Source: Streptomyces sp. TS71-3 (lineage in GTDB: Bacteria; Actinomycetota; Actinomycetes; Streptomycetales; Streptomycetaceae). From it: 64,000 nucleotides of DNA. The notes beneath the pieces were generated by a model, which saw nothing but the letters and a program-made list of their open reading frames with translations, had not been told where the DNA came from and made no database searches. Positions 1-9,123 of this stretch are shown in pieces. A program made the translations under genes and the position numbers. The stretch is taken from NCBI RefSeq assembly GCF_018327685.1, contig NZ_BNEL01000003.1, positions 248,001 to 312,000 of the forward strand. Reading direction: 5' to 3'. Within the stretch, counting starts at the first letter, position 1. Every line of letters starts with the position of its first letter.

Positions 1-153
1 CCGATGGCCAGGGTCCTCGCCAGGCAGGCGGCCAGGAAGGCAGCGCGGGAGGGCCTGAGCAAGGAGCCCATCGACCTCACGGAGCTGGAGGTTCTCCAGC
101 AGATCCGCGACGAGCTGATCGCCCAGCGGGGCGGCCCGATGGTCGACCGGTAG
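1..153 (+). CDS. C-terminal end of an unrecognised protein (5' end outside window)
   Basis: An open frame runs in from the window edge and stops at TAG 151-153, giving the last 50 residues. They are basic and Ala/Arg-rich, then form an amphipathic stretch (around DLTELEVLQQIRDELIAQ) that looks like a soluble C-terminal helix. I do not recognise the family. The last codons and stop (VDR-stop) recur downstream as degenerate copies at 156-168 and 198-213. Confidence 0.6.
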   Translation, partial: PMARVLARQAARKAAREGLSKEPIDLTELEVLQQIRDELIAQRGGPMVDR

Positions 154-213
154 ACGGCCGACTGGTAGATACCCGATCTGCAGATGCCCCATCTGCAGAT
201 GGCCGACCGGTAG
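139..213 (+). repeat. Degenerate tandem copies of the upstream gene's 3' end
   Basis: The end of the preceding gene (GATGGTCGACCGGTAG, stop included) is followed by GGCCGACTGGTAG at 156-168 and GATGGCCGACCGGTAG at 198-213. ATCTGCAGATG-type duplicates lie between them. It is one of several stop-codon-containing duplications in the window. Confidence 0.6.
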
Positions 214-316
214 GGGTTCCCGACGGCCTCATGGCGGTCGGCGGCCCCACGGCCGCCGTCCGCACGCCGGTGGCGGTCGTCCGCCGGTGGGCGCGGGAGG
301 GCCTGGTCGGGCGGGT

Positions 317-640
317 TCAGAGGTGGTGGGGCGGCTTCTCGTCGAGGAACCGCGCGAGGTCCGCGGCGCTGTCGCCGCCCCCCGACGGCCGCTCGCCCCA
401 GCCCTGGTCCGAGTCGTCCGACGACCGCTGCGACAGCGGGTCGTCGAAGACGATCGCGTCCTTCGGACCGGTGGGGGTGCCCGAGCCGGATGACACCCGT
501 CCACCGGATGACACCTGTCCACCGGACAACGCCTTCGAGCCCGGAGCCCTCAGATCACCCGGAACCTGCGGATCGCCCGGGACCTCGGGATTGCCGGGTG
601 CCTTCGGATCACGGGGGTCGGGGCCGGAAGCGCTCGTCAT
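317..640 (-). CDS. Small acidic hypothetical protein
   Basis: The protein has 107 residues. The start is ATG at 640, preceded by TGGTGGA; the longer frame upstream is low-complexity and looks non-coding. The N-terminal half is a Pro/Gly-rich, probably disordered segment (repeats like APGNPEVPGDPQVPGDL). The C-terminal half is more conserved-looking: FDDPLSQRSSDDSDQGWGER, then DLARFLDEKPPHHL. No membrane segment or catalytic motif is visible and I do not assign a function. It is convergent with nothing and divergent from the LtrA gene that starts about 330 bp away. Confidence 0.6.
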   Translation of the reverse strand: MTSASGPDPRDPKAPGNPEVPGDPQVPGDLRAPGSKALSGGQVSSGGRVSSGSGTPTGPKDAIVFDDPLSQRSSDDSDQGWGERPSGGGDSAADLARFLDEKPPHHL

Positions 641-966
641 TCCACCAGCGTACGACCAGGTGCCGGCCGCCCGGACCGCCCAGGCCGCGGACCGGCCCCG
701 GCCCGCCCCCACCCGGGGCGCATCCGGAACCCCACCGCCGAGCACTCCGGAAGCTCCGGACGCCCCGGGAACCCCGGGCACCCCGGACGCCCCCGGCCCA
801 CGGCAACCATCCGGCCCGCGGCAACCCACCGGCCTGCGGCAGCCTCCCGACCCCCTCCCCCGCACCCGGGCCGGTACCCTGGCGACCACCCCCGGTTCGC
901 CGCGCCCGCCGCTCGACACGGGATCGAAGAAGCGATCGGCCGGGACAGGTCTGCTGTGCTGGAGGC

Positions 967-2220
967 ATGACTTCCAGTTCCGGCTCGGCCTCAGGCGCCT
1001 TCGGGAGCCGTCCGCCGACCGCCCGGCCCGTGCGCAGGATCACCGCGCGGCGCCGCGACGAGTCCCACCGGGTCGCCTCGCCTCTGGAGCTCTTCTTCGA
1101 CCTCTGCTTCGTGGTGGCCATCGCCCAGGCGGGCGCGCAGCTCGTGCACAAGTTCGAGGAGGGCCACGTCGGCGAGGGCCTGCTCGACTACGCGATGGTC
1201 TTCTTCGCCATCTGGTGGGCCTGGATCCAGTTCTCCTGGTTCGCCTCGGCGTACGACAACGACGACGTCCCCTACCGCCTGGCGACCCTCGTCCAGATCT
1301 CCGGCGTGCTGGTACTCGCGGCCGGCGTCTCGCGGGTCTTCGCGGGCGACGACTTCCTGGTCGTCTGGTTCGGCTACGCCATCATGCGGGTGGCCATGTC
1401 CACCCAGTGGTTGCGGGTGGCGGTGGCCACGGCCGGCCGGGAGCGCGGCATGGCCCTGCGGTACGCCATCGGCGTGCTGCTCTGCCAGGGCGGCTGGGTG
1501 GGCGTGCTGCTGGCGCCGGAACCGGTACGGCCCTGGGTGTTCCTGGCGATGGTCATCGCGGAGTTGTGCGTCCCGCCGTACGCGCAGCGGTACATGAAGC
1601 AGTCGTGGCACCCGCACCACATCGCGGAGCGGTACGGGCTGTTCACGATCATCGTGCTGGGCGAGGCCATCGCCGCGGCCACGGCAGCGGTCAAGTCCGG
1701 CACCGAGGGGAGCGACGCGCTGCCCGAGCTGCTGCCCTACGCGGCGGGTGGGCTGCTGCTGGTGTTCTCCGTGTGGTGGATCTACTTCGCGGTCCCCCTC
1801 CACGGTCAGCTGCGCTCCAGGAGGCACGCGTTCGTGTGGGGGTACGGCCACTACCTGGTCTTCGCGTCGGTGGCGGCGCTGGGCGCGGGCATCGAGGTGG
1901 CGGTGGAGCAGAGGGTGGGCCACGCGGACGTCTCCGGGCTCGTGGCGAGCGCGACGGTCACCGTTCCGACGGCGGTGTACCTGCTCACGGTGTGGGTGCT
2001 GCACGCACGCTTCCACAAGGTGGGCATCGCCCAGCAACTGGTACTGCCCGGCACCGCGGCGGCGGTCCTGGCCTGTACGTTCGCGGGGCACTGGGCGATC
2101 CTGGCGACGGGTGCGACGACGGCACTCAGCGTGGCCACCAGCATCACGCTCTCCGCGCGGACAGCGGCCCGCGAGGCCCGGACGGCGGAGCGGACGGGCA
2201 GCGGCGGCGAACCCCCGTGA
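967..2220 (+). CDS. Low temperature requirement protein A (LtrA) family membrane protein
   Basis: The protein has 417 residues. After a basic N-terminus (RRITARRRDESHRVASPLELFFDL) it is nearly all hydrophobic, with around ten membrane segments. The entry signature SPLELFFDLCFVVAIAQ (from about residue 37) is typical of the LtrA family, whose biochemical role is not established. The start is ATG 967; GGAGG at 961-965 lies only one base upstream, so a short or leaderless start, or the in-frame GTG that gives VRRITARR, is also possible. It is separated by 12 bp from the P1 peptidase on the same strand, so the two may be cotranscribed. Confidence 0.85.
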   Translation: MTSSSGSASGAFGSRPPTARPVRRITARRRDESHRVASPLELFFDLCFVVAIAQAGAQLVHKFEEGHVGEGLLDYAMVFFAIWWAWIQFSWFASAYDNDDVPYRLATLVQISGVLVLAAGVSRVFAGDDFLVVWFGYAIMRVAMSTQWLRVAVATAGRERGMALRYAIGVLLCQGGWVGVLLAPEPVRPWVFLAMVIAELCVPPYAQRYMKQSWHPHHIAERYGLFTIIVLGEAIAAATAAVKSGTEGSDALPELLPYAAGGLLLVFSVWWIYFAVPLHGQLRSRRHAFVWGYGHYLVFASVAALGAGIEVAVEQRVGHADVSGLVASATVTVPTAVYLLTVWVLHARFHKVGIAQQLVLPGTAAAVLACTFAGHWAILATGATTALSVATSITLSARTAAREARTAERTGSGGEPP

Positions 2221-2232
2221 TACGCATGCCCC

Positions 2233-3426
2233 ATGACGATGCACAGTGACGATCGGGGCCGCGCTGAGGGCGCCTCGGCAGCGCGCGGCGAGGACGGCAC
2301 GGGGCACGGAGAGGGCGGCCACGCCACGGGACGGGCACGGCTGGACGCGCTGACGGACGTGCCGGGACTGCGCGTCGGGCACGCCACGCTGACCGGGGGC
2401 GGGCGGCTCACCGGCACCACGGTGGTGCTCGCCCCGGAGGGTGGCGCGGTCGGAGCGGTGGACGTCCGTGGCGGCGGCCCCGGCACCAGGGAGACCGACG
2501 CACTCGACCCGCGCAACGTCGTCGAGCGGATCGACGCGGTGGTCCTGACCGGCGGCAGCGCGTACGGGCTCCACTCCGCGGCCGGCGTGATGGCCTGGCT
2601 GGAGGAGCAGCGGCGGGGCGTGCGGGTCGGGCTCGACCCGGCGCAGGTGGTCCCGGTGGTGCCGGCCGCCTGCTGCTTCGACCTCGGCCGCGGCGGGGAC
2701 TTCCGGGCGCGGCCGGACGCCGCCACCGGACGCACCGCCGTCGAGGCCGCGGCTGCCACGGAAGCGGGCGCCCCGGTCGCCATGGGCAGCGTGGGGGCGG
2801 GCACGGGAGCGGTGATCGGAGGCATGAAGGGCGGTGTCGGCACGGCGAGCACGGTGCTGGCGTCCGGGGTGACGGTCGGCGCGCTGGTCGTGGCGAACGC
2901 CGCGGGCTCGGCGGTGGACCCCGTGACGGGGGCGCTGTACGGGGAGTCCTTCGGGGGCCGGGTGCGGTATCCCGACACGGCGGTGCACGAGGCCGCGCGC
3001 CGGCGGCTGGCCGAGGCCGCGGAAGGTGCGCCGCCGCCGATGAACACCACCCTCGCCGTGGTGGCCACCGACGCCGCGCTGACCCGGGCTCAGGCCCAGA
3101 AGCTCGCCGGCGCCGGGCACGACGGCATCGCGCGCGCCGTGCGCCCCTCGCACCTGATGCACGACGGGGACACCGTGTTCGTTCTGGCCACCGGCGCCCG
3201 GCCGGTGACCGGCGGTGCGGGGCGGGGGCCGTCGGATCCGGCACCTGACGACGGGGCCGCCGGGGCCGCCGCGCTGGCGGCGGCCGTGGCCGCCCGGAAC
3301 GAGATCCTGTCGGTGGGCGCGGACCTGGTGACCCGGGCGATCGTCGCGGCGGTACGGGCAGCGGAGTCCGTCTCGGGCCCGGGGGGCACGTTCCCGTCGT
3401 ACCGCGAGCTGTACGAGTCCCGCTGA
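2233..3426 (+). CDS. P1 family peptidase (DmpA/BapA type, self-processing)
   Basis: The protein has 397 residues. The family are N-terminal-nucleophile hydrolases that cleave themselves before a Ser/Thr and act as aminopeptidases or amidases. Visible hallmarks are the GLRVGHAT opening (about residue 45), VVLTGGSAYGL, the Gly-rich GSVGAGTGAVIGGMKGGVGTAS block, and NTTLAVVATDA, where N271-T272-T273 marks the expected processing site. The first 35 residues are a charged, Gly-rich extension without a signal peptide, so the enzyme should be cytoplasmic. Family and fold are clear; the substrate is not known. The 3' end, stop codon included, is duplicated just downstream. Confidence 0.85.
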   Translation: MTMHSDDRGRAEGASAARGEDGTGHGEGGHATGRARLDALTDVPGLRVGHATLTGGGRLTGTTVVLAPEGGAVGAVDVRGGGPGTRETDALDPRNVVERIDAVVLTGGSAYGLHSAAGVMAWLEEQRRGVRVGLDPAQVVPVVPAACCFDLGRGGDFRARPDAATGRTAVEAAAATEAGAPVAMGSVGAGTGAVIGGMKGGVGTASTVLASGVTVGALVVANAAGSAVDPVTGALYGESFGGRVRYPDTAVHEAARRRLAEAAEGAPPPMNTTLAVVATDAALTRAQAQKLAGAGHDGIARAVRPSHLMHDGDTVFVLATGARPVTGGAGRGPSDPAPDDGAAGAAALAAAVAARNEILSVGADLVTRAIVAAVRAAESVSGPGGTFPSYRELYESR

Positions 3427-3464
3427 CGGGCCCCGGTGAGGAGTCCCGCTGGCGGGTCCCGGTG
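3415..3464 (+). repeat. 26-bp direct duplication spanning the P1 peptidase stop codon
   Basis: Unit 1 (3415-3440) contains the last codons and TGA stop of the P1 peptidase gene. Unit 2 (from 3441) repeats it with the TGA changed to TGG. The first 24 bases match at 22 positions. Confidence 0.7.
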
Positions 3465-3708
3465 CCGCCTCCACCCCACACACGCCTCACCCCGCCTTAA
3501 CGGAAACATCCGCCCCGTTCACCCGCACCGACCGCTCCCACCCGCCCCACCCGATCCCGCCCGATCCCGCCCGATCCCGGAGCACCGATATCAGACAAGC
3601 GGAGGGAACCATTCCCTTCGCATGCCGCTCTCTTCCCACAACGGAGCAGATCACCTGGATCGCCCAGGTCGTGAACATCGGATACTTCACCCGAAACTGG
3701 AGCAACTC

Positions 3709-5028
3709 GTGGGAACGCAGGACATGGTGGGGCGGGGGACGGCGGAACGGGAGACCGTCGTGCGGGGTGCCCGGCCGGTGCGGTCGGTCCGGGGGCGCGC
3801 CGCACGGCGCGGGCTGCTGGCGTGCGCCGTGCTGGCGGTCGGTGCGCTGACCCTGACCGCCTGCGGCGGCGACGCCTCGGCGGACAACGGCAAGCCCGGT
3901 GGTGGCAAGGAGAGTTCGAGCGGGGGCGCGAACTCTGACTCGGGGCGGATCTCCACCGCGGAGATAGCGATCTCGGCGAAGGACGGTTCCGCGAACGCCT
4001 CGATCAACGCCACCGAGGTGAAGGTCAGCGGCGGCAAGCTGACCCGGGTCAGCATGGTGGAGGCGGCGAGCGGCCGGTCCGTGGCGGGCACGCTCTCGTC
4101 CGACGGGTCGGTCTGGAAGCCCAAGGACCAGTTGGAGCGGGCCACCCAGTACCGCATATCGGCCACGGCCAAGGACGCCAAGGGCCGCACGGCGGCGGCG
4201 AACTCGCAGTTCACCACGGTCACGCAGGCCCACAGCTTCATCGGCACCTACACCCCGGACGGCGGGACCACGGTCGGCGTCGGCATGCCGGTCTCGTTCA
4301 CCTTCAACAAGGCGATCACCGACAGGAAGGCGGTGCAGTCCGGCATCAAGGTGACCTCCAGCAGCGGGCAGGAGGTGGTGGGCCACTGGTTCGGGGGCAA
4401 CCGGCTGGACTTCCGGCCGCAGTCGTACTGGCAGGCGGGCTCCAGGGTCACCATGAAGATCCACCTGGACGGGGTCGAGGGCGCTCAGGGCGTCTACGGC
4501 GTGCAGGACAAGACGGTGACGTTCACCGTCGGCCGTTCCCAGGTCTCCACGGTGGACGCGCGCACCCAGACGATGACGGTGGTCAGGGACGGCAAGACCA
4601 TCAGGACCGTCCCGATCTCGTCGGGCAGCCCGCAGCACACCACCTACAACGGCCAGATGGTGATCTCGCAGAAGTTCATCCAGACCCGTATGCAGGGGTC
4701 CACGGTCGGCTTCGGCGGGGAGTACGACATCCCGGACGTGCCGCACGCGATGCGCCTGACGAACTCCGGCACCTTCATCCACGGCAACTACTGGTACTCC
4801 CGCGGCAACCCGCCGTTCGGGCGCCAGGGCACCAGCCACGGCTGCGTGGGGCTCCAGGACGTCCAGGGCGCGGGGGCGGCCACGTCGGCCGAGTGGTTCT
4901 ACGACCACTCGCTGATCGGGGACGTCGTGACGGTGAAGAACTCGCCGGACAGGACCGTCGCCCCGGACAACGGGCTGAATGGCTGGAACATGTCGTGGAG
5001 CGCCTGGAAGGCGGGCAGCGCCCTCTGA
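3709..5028 (+). CDS. Secreted L,D-transpeptidase lipoprotein with Ig-like domains
   Basis: The protein has 439 residues from GTG 3709, chosen because a GGAG lies about 7 bp upstream (3698-3701). The signal sequence ends in a lipobox (LTLTAC, Cys52), so it should be lipid-anchored outside the membrane. A Ser/Gly-rich tether is followed by two Ig-like segments (about 80-200 and 200-300) and a YkuD catalytic domain with FIHGNYW (His358) and SHGCVGL (catalytic Cys379). Such enzymes make 3-3 peptidoglycan crosslinks. The domain order matches mycobacterial LdtMt2-type proteins. A strong terminator follows. Confidence 0.92.
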   Translation: MGTQDMVGRGTAERETVVRGARPVRSVRGRAARRGLLACAVLAVGALTLTACGGDASADNGKPGGGKESSSGGANSDSGRISTAEIAISAKDGSANASINATEVKVSGGKLTRVSMVEAASGRSVAGTLSSDGSVWKPKDQLERATQYRISATAKDAKGRTAAANSQFTTVTQAHSFIGTYTPDGGTTVGVGMPVSFTFNKAITDRKAVQSGIKVTSSSGQEVVGHWFGGNRLDFRPQSYWQAGSRVTMKIHLDGVEGAQGVYGVQDKTVTFTVGRSQVSTVDARTQTMTVVRDGKTIRTVPISSGSPQHTTYNGQMVISQKFIQTRMQGSTVGFGGEYDIPDVPHAMRLTNSGTFIHGNYWYSRGNPPFGRQGTSHGCVGLQDVQGAGAATSAEWFYDHSLIGDVVTVKNSPDRTVAPDNGLNGWNMSWSAWKAGSAL

Positions 5029-5043
5029 GACGGGCTCCACGGC

Positions 5044-5092
5044 CCGGGTGCGGGCGGCCGGCGGAACGAGCCGGCCGGCCGCCCGCACCCGG
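5044..5092 (+). terminator. Rho-independent-type hairpin after the L,D-transpeptidase
   Basis: A perfect 19-bp stem (5044-5062 pairing with 5074-5092) encloses an 11-nt loop. No U-tract follows, as is usual for Streptomyces terminators. Confidence 0.8.
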
Positions 5093-5254
5093 GGCGGACA
5101 CACACGTGATCTGCACGTGAACTGCCCTTTTCCCGAGGTCAGATGAGGAATTCGTCGCGCGGGCCGGGCGTTTTCCCGGTTCCTGGACATGCCGGCCCGG
5201 GGAGGGGCTACGGTATGCACTCACGAGGTGACATGTAGCGACGCGGGAGAAGCC

Positions 5255-6055
5255 TTGAGCGTTCCGTACGAAACAGCGTGCGAAGGCAAACAGTCGCCCG
5301 AGACTCCGGAGGAGCATCTCGCGCGGCTCCTCGGGCGCGCCCTGAACTCTTTCGAACTCCCCGACGAGGTGCTGTGCCGCCTCACCGCGGCCCTGGCCTA
5401 CGACGGCTCGCTGCACTCCGCACACCACAGCGGCGACCTGCACCGCCTCACCTACCGGCACACCTGGCTGCTCGCCGACGGCAGCGCGGTCACCCTCTGG
5501 GAGCTGGTGCACAACACCGCCCGGCCGACGCCCTTCCCCGGCGCCATGGCGGCACCGATGCCGGAGGGGCCGGCCAGGGCGCGGCAGGACCAGCACGAGC
5601 TGTACGCGGACGAGACCGAGCTGCGCACCGCCATGGAGCGGCTGCCGTTGCCCGCGGACGAGCCGCAGGACTTCGACCTGCCCGTCACCGTGCAGATCCC
5701 GCCGATGCCGCTGCCCCGGCACGTCTACGTCCCGGACAACTCCGCGGACCACGCCCGCCGTCTCCTGCGGCGCGCGGAGAACGCCGACCGGCCGGGCCTG
5801 GACATGTTACGGCTGCTCAGTTCCGCCTTCGCGCACCAGATCACCCAGGCGTTCGGCCGTCCCACGCCGGCCGGAGAGGCCCGGCTGGGGTACTCGCTGT
5901 ACGAGCACGCCTTCCTGCTGGCGGACGGCCGGGAGGTCAGCCTCTGGGAGGTCGAGCACACGGCCACCCCGAACGGGCGTCACATGTGCGAGGTCTACAC
6001 GAGCGAGGCCGAGGCCCGCGGCGCCATGGCACGGCGCGCCTCCCGCACTCCCTGA
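5255..6055 (+). CDS. DUF6227 family protein with an internal duplication; contains a TTA codon
   Basis: The protein has 266 residues from TTG 5255. The TTG is preferred because GGGAGAA sits 5-6 bp upstream and the protein then opens LSVPYET, as I recall for this Streptomyces family. The function is unknown. Two homologous halves are visible: YRHTWLLADGSAVTLWELVH with ELYADETELRTAM (N-terminal half) and YEHAFLLADGREVSLWEVEH with EVYTSEAEARGAM (C-terminal half). There is no signal peptide or membrane segment. A rare TTA leucine codon at 5807-5809 makes translation potentially dependent on the bldA tRNA. It is the only TTA codon I noticed among confident genes here. Confidence 0.85.
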   Translation: MSVPYETACEGKQSPETPEEHLARLLGRALNSFELPDEVLCRLTAALAYDGSLHSAHHSGDLHRLTYRHTWLLADGSAVTLWELVHNTARPTPFPGAMAAPMPEGPARARQDQHELYADETELRTAMERLPLPADEPQDFDLPVTVQIPPMPLPRHVYVPDNSADHARRLLRRAENADRPGLDMLRLLSSAFAHQITQAFGRPTPAGEARLGYSLYEHAFLLADGREVSLWEVEHTATPNGRHMCEVYTSEAEARGAMARRASRTP

Positions 6056-6123
6056 CCCGCCTCAGCCGTACGCCGTGCCGGGCCGCCCCTTGGCTGCCCC
6101 TGGCTGGCGACCCTGGCGGCCCC

Positions 6124-6357
6124 TAGGTCGTGTCCGGCGGATCTTCGTGGGCCCGCGACTCCCCCACTGCCTGAAGGGCGTGGGTGGGGGTACCTCCCAC
6201 GCCCGTTCAGGGCAGTGGGGGAGTGCCCCCAGCACCGCACCTCGCCCCGTTGTCGGAGTCATCCGGGTACGCCCAGTACGAGTATGATCCTCCGCCTTGC
6301 GATGCACGGCACCAGACGCCGCAGGCTGATCCACGAAGATCCGCCGGACACGACCTA
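6124..6357. mobile_element. 234-bp IS630-type MITE, copy 1
   Basis: Perfect terminal inverted repeats of about 27 bp (TAGGTCGTGTCCGGCGGATC... at the left) bound a non-coding body with an internal nested palindrome around CCCCCACTGCCTGAAGGGCG. Flanked by C and G, the ends read C-TA...TA-G, as expected for insertion into CTAG with duplication of TA, a habit of IS630 elements. It differs from the copy at 13993-14226 at three positions. It encodes no plausible protein, so it must have been mobilised in trans. The right end coincides with the stop codon of the gene at 6355-6759. Confidence 0.8.
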
Positions 6358-6759
6358 GCGGCGCCCCTCGCTGAACTGCCGTACGAGGCCGGCGAACGCG
6401 GCCCGTTCCGCCGGCGTGAGATCGACGGTCTCCGTCGGAGGGACCACCTGACGGGGCATCGCATGCAGGGCCCGCACACGCCGCCACCCGGCCGTGCCCG
6501 GCCGGTTCGGGCCGCCGCCCTCCTGCGCCGCGGGCCGTCGGCCCGGGTGCGGCAGTGGCCCCGCGCCTGACCTGGGACGCTCCGCCTGTCGCTCCCGGCC
6601 GGACGGACGCGGTGGACGTACCCTGTGAGTCGTCTGCGCCACGCGAGCGGCCCAGGAGAGCCCGCGTGGCGCCGCGGTGCGCACCAAGGCGGCCACGGCG
6701 CTCGCCACCACCAGAACGGCTCGCGCCACGCGCCGAATTGTCGAGACGTGTTCGGACAT
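6355..6759 (-). CDS. Hypothetical protein, N-terminal hydrophobic segment
   Basis: The protein has 134 residues from ATG 6759. A hydrophobic helix (about 12-27, VARAVLVVASAVAALV) is followed by a Pro/Arg-rich low-complexity stretch and a compact C-terminus, VDLTPAERAAFAGLVRQF. I do not recognise the family. The TAG stop (6357-6355) is formed by the MITE insertion site: the CTAG target supplied the stop, and the element's first G recreates it, so the protein end is unchanged. The gene lies 41 bp downstream of fruA on the same strand and could be read through from it. Confidence 0.5.
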   Translation of the reverse strand: MSEHVSTIRRVARAVLVVASAVAALVRTAAPRGLSWAARVAQTTHRVRPPRPSGRERQAERPRSGAGPLPHPGRRPAAQEGGGPNRPGTAGWRRVRALHAMPRQVVPPTETVDLTPAERAAFAGLVRQFSEGRR

Positions 6760-6800
6760 ATCACCCAGTAGACATCATGAGGCCGGTGCTTGACAGGCGA

Positions 6801-9047
6801 TTATGAGACAGAACGGCCCGAAGGGACTGTTTCCGTCGACTGCGGGCTCTCGGCGGCCCCCTTCTGCGTGGAGGGCGCGGGAGGCACCCCCGGGCGCCCC
6901 TCGCCGTTCTCCTCGCCGTTCCCCTCGCTGTCCCCCGCGCCGCTTCCGGAGCGCGCCCCGTCCTGCTCGGCGGCACTCGCCGCCTTGGCCGCCTTGGCTC
7001 CCTTGAGGCCGACCACCAGCGCCGTGCAGACGCACACGCCCGCCGCGATCGCCACCAGGTAGAGCAGCGGGCCGCCGATCAGCGGCACCACGAAGACGCC
7101 GCCGTGCGGGGCCCGGAGCGTGCAGCCGAAGGCCATCGACAGGGCGCCCGTGACGGCACCGCCGACCATCGACGAGGGGATGACCCGCAACGGGTCCGCC
7201 GCGGCGAACGGGATCGCTCCCTCGGTGATGAAGGAGGCGCCGAGCAGCCAGGCGGCCTTGCCGTTCTCGCGCTCGGTGCGGGTGAAGAGCCGGCCGCGGA
7301 CCACGGTCGCGAGCGCCATGCCCAGCGGGGGCACCATGCCAGCCGCCATCACCGCGGCCATCACCTTGAGGCTGCCGTTGGTCGGGCCGGCCAGACCGCC
7401 GACCGCGAAGGTGTACGCGACCTTGTTCAGCGGTCCGCCGAGGTCGAAGCACATCATCAGGCCGAGGATGACGCCGAGGATGATCGCGTTCGTGCCCGAC
7501 AGTCCCTTCAGCCAGTCCGTGAGTGCGCTCTGGAGGAACGCGATGGGTTTGCCGATGACCAGGAACATCAGGAAGCCGACGACGATCGACGAGAGCAGCG
7601 GCAGGACGACCACCGGCATGATGCCGCGCATCGAGGTGGGGATCCGCAGACGTTGCAGGCCGAGCACCACCGTGCCGGCGATCAGGCCGGCCGCGAGGCC
7701 GCCGAGGAAGCCCGCGTTGATGCTGACCGCGACCGAGCCGCCGACGAACCCGGGGACGAGCCCCGGCCGGTCCGCCATCCCGTAGGCGATGTAGCCGGCG
7801 AGCACCGGGATGAGGAACCCGAAGGCGAGGCCGCCGATCTGGAAGAGCAGCGCGGCCCAGCTGACGTGGTCGGTCCACACGAAGTGCTCGGCGACGGACG
7901 GGGCCTTGTCGATGCGGTAGCCGCCTATCGCGAAGCCCAGCGCGATGAGCAGGCCGCCCGCCGCGACGAACGGCACCATGTAGCTGACGCCGGACATCAG
8001 CCAGGTGCGGAGCTTCGTGCCGTAACCGTCGCCGTGCGCACCGGCGTTCTGCACGGGGGTGCGCGCCGGCGCGTCCGCTCCGGGCGCCCCTGTGCCGGCC
8101 GTGCCGCGGGCGGCGGCCAGGGCGCGGGCCTCGGCGACGAGGTCGGCGGGGCGGCTGATGCCGGCCTTCACGCCCACGTCGACGGTGGGCTTCCCCGCGA
8201 ACCGCTCCTTCTCGCGCACCGGTACGTCGTGGGTGAAGATCACCGCGTCGGCCGCGGCGATCACGGCGGGGTCCAGCCGCGTGAAGCCCGCCGAGCCCTG
8301 GGCCTCGACGGCCAGTTCCACGCCCGCCTCGCGCCCGGCCTTCTCCAGCGCCTCGGCCGCCATGTACGTGTGCGCGATCCCGGTGGGGCAGGAGGCCACG
8401 GCGACGATCCGGAACGGCGGGGTCCCGGCGCCGCCCGCCGCGGCACCGGGCGTCTCCGCGGTGCCGTCGGCCTCGCCCGTGTCGTCGCCCGTGCCGTCAG
8501 CCGCGCCTGCGCCCTCCGCCTCCCCGGAACCGTCCGGCGGGCCGTCCCCGGGCGGACCGGAACCGTCCACGGCACCGTCCGCCCCGGTGGTGACCGCCCC
8601 CGCCGCCTCCTCGCCCCCCACCAGCGCCGCCGCCCGCACCGGGTCGTCCGCACGCCGGAGTGCGGCGGTGAAGTCGGCGTCCATGAGGCGGCGGGCCAGG
8701 GCGGAGAGCATGGTCAGGTGGGCGTCGTCGGCGCCCGCCGGCGCGGCGATGAGGAAGATCAGGTCGGCGGGGCCGTCCGGGGCGCCGAAGTCGATGCCGT
8801 GGGCGCTGCGGCCGAAGGCGAGCGTGGGCTCGGTGACGTGGGCGCTGCGGCAGTGCGGGATGCCGATGCCGCCCTCCAGGCCGGTCGGCATCTGCGCCTC
8901 GCGCGCGGCGACGTCGGCGAGGAAGGCGTCCAGATCCGTCACGCGTCCGAGCGCCGCCATCCGCTCGGCGAGGGCGCGTGCGGCGCTCTCCTTGGTGTCG
9001 GCGGCCAGGTCGAGGTCGACCAGGTCCGCGGTGATCGTGTCGCTCAT
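6801..9047 (-). CDS. fruA: PTS fructose transporter, fused EIIABC (FruA)
   Basis: The protein has 748 residues with domain order IIA-IIB-IIC. IIA (1-150) carries the phosphorylation site GIPHCRSAH (His65). A low-complexity Gly/Asp/Ala linker (about 150-210) leads to IIB with the phospho-Cys motif VAVASCPTGIAHTYMA (Cys220). IIC (about 335-700) is the membrane channel (WLMSGVSYMVPFVAAGGLL and about nine further helices). It imports fructose as fructose-1-phosphate, using phosphate from EI/HPr. A Gly/Glu/Ser-rich tail ends the protein. It is the last gene of fruR-fruK-fruA, 76 bp after fruK, and is preceded by GGGAG-type spacing. Confidence 0.95.
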   Translation of the reverse strand: MSDTITADLVDLDLAADTKESAARALAERMAALGRVTDLDAFLADVAAREAQMPTGLEGGIGIPHCRSAHVTEPTLAFGRSAHGIDFGAPDGPADLIFLIAAPAGADDAHLTMLSALARRLMDADFTAALRRADDPVRAAALVGGEEAAGAVTTGADGAVDGSGPPGDGPPDGSGEAEGAGAADGTGDDTGEADGTAETPGAAAGGAGTPPFRIVAVASCPTGIAHTYMAAEALEKAGREAGVELAVEAQGSAGFTRLDPAVIAAADAVIFTHDVPVREKERFAGKPTVDVGVKAGISRPADLVAEARALAAARGTAGTGAPGADAPARTPVQNAGAHGDGYGTKLRTWLMSGVSYMVPFVAAGGLLIALGFAIGGYRIDKAPSVAEHFVWTDHVSWAALLFQIGGLAFGFLIPVLAGYIAYGMADRPGLVPGFVGGSVAVSINAGFLGGLAAGLIAGTVVLGLQRLRIPTSMRGIMPVVVLPLLSSIVVGFLMFLVIGKPIAFLQSALTDWLKGLSGTNAIILGVILGLMMCFDLGGPLNKVAYTFAVGGLAGPTNGSLKVMAAVMAAGMVPPLGMALATVVRGRLFTRTERENGKAAWLLGASFITEGAIPFAAADPLRVIPSSMVGGAVTGALSMAFGCTLRAPHGGVFVVPLIGGPLLYLVAIAAGVCVCTALVVGLKGAKAAKAASAAEQDGARSGSGAGDSEGNGEENGEGRPGVPPAPSTQKGAAESPQSTETVPSGRSVS

Positions 9048-9123
9048 CGCGGGCTCCCTTGCTCGCGTACGGACGGGTGGGTGGGGTCAGCCGGCGCGCC
9101 GGCCGGCCCGGGTGGGAGGGGGC

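Noticed and set aside
991..3483. Minus-strand frame of about 830 codons
   Set aside because: It is antisense to the LtrA and P1 peptidase genes; pure GC-driven shadow.
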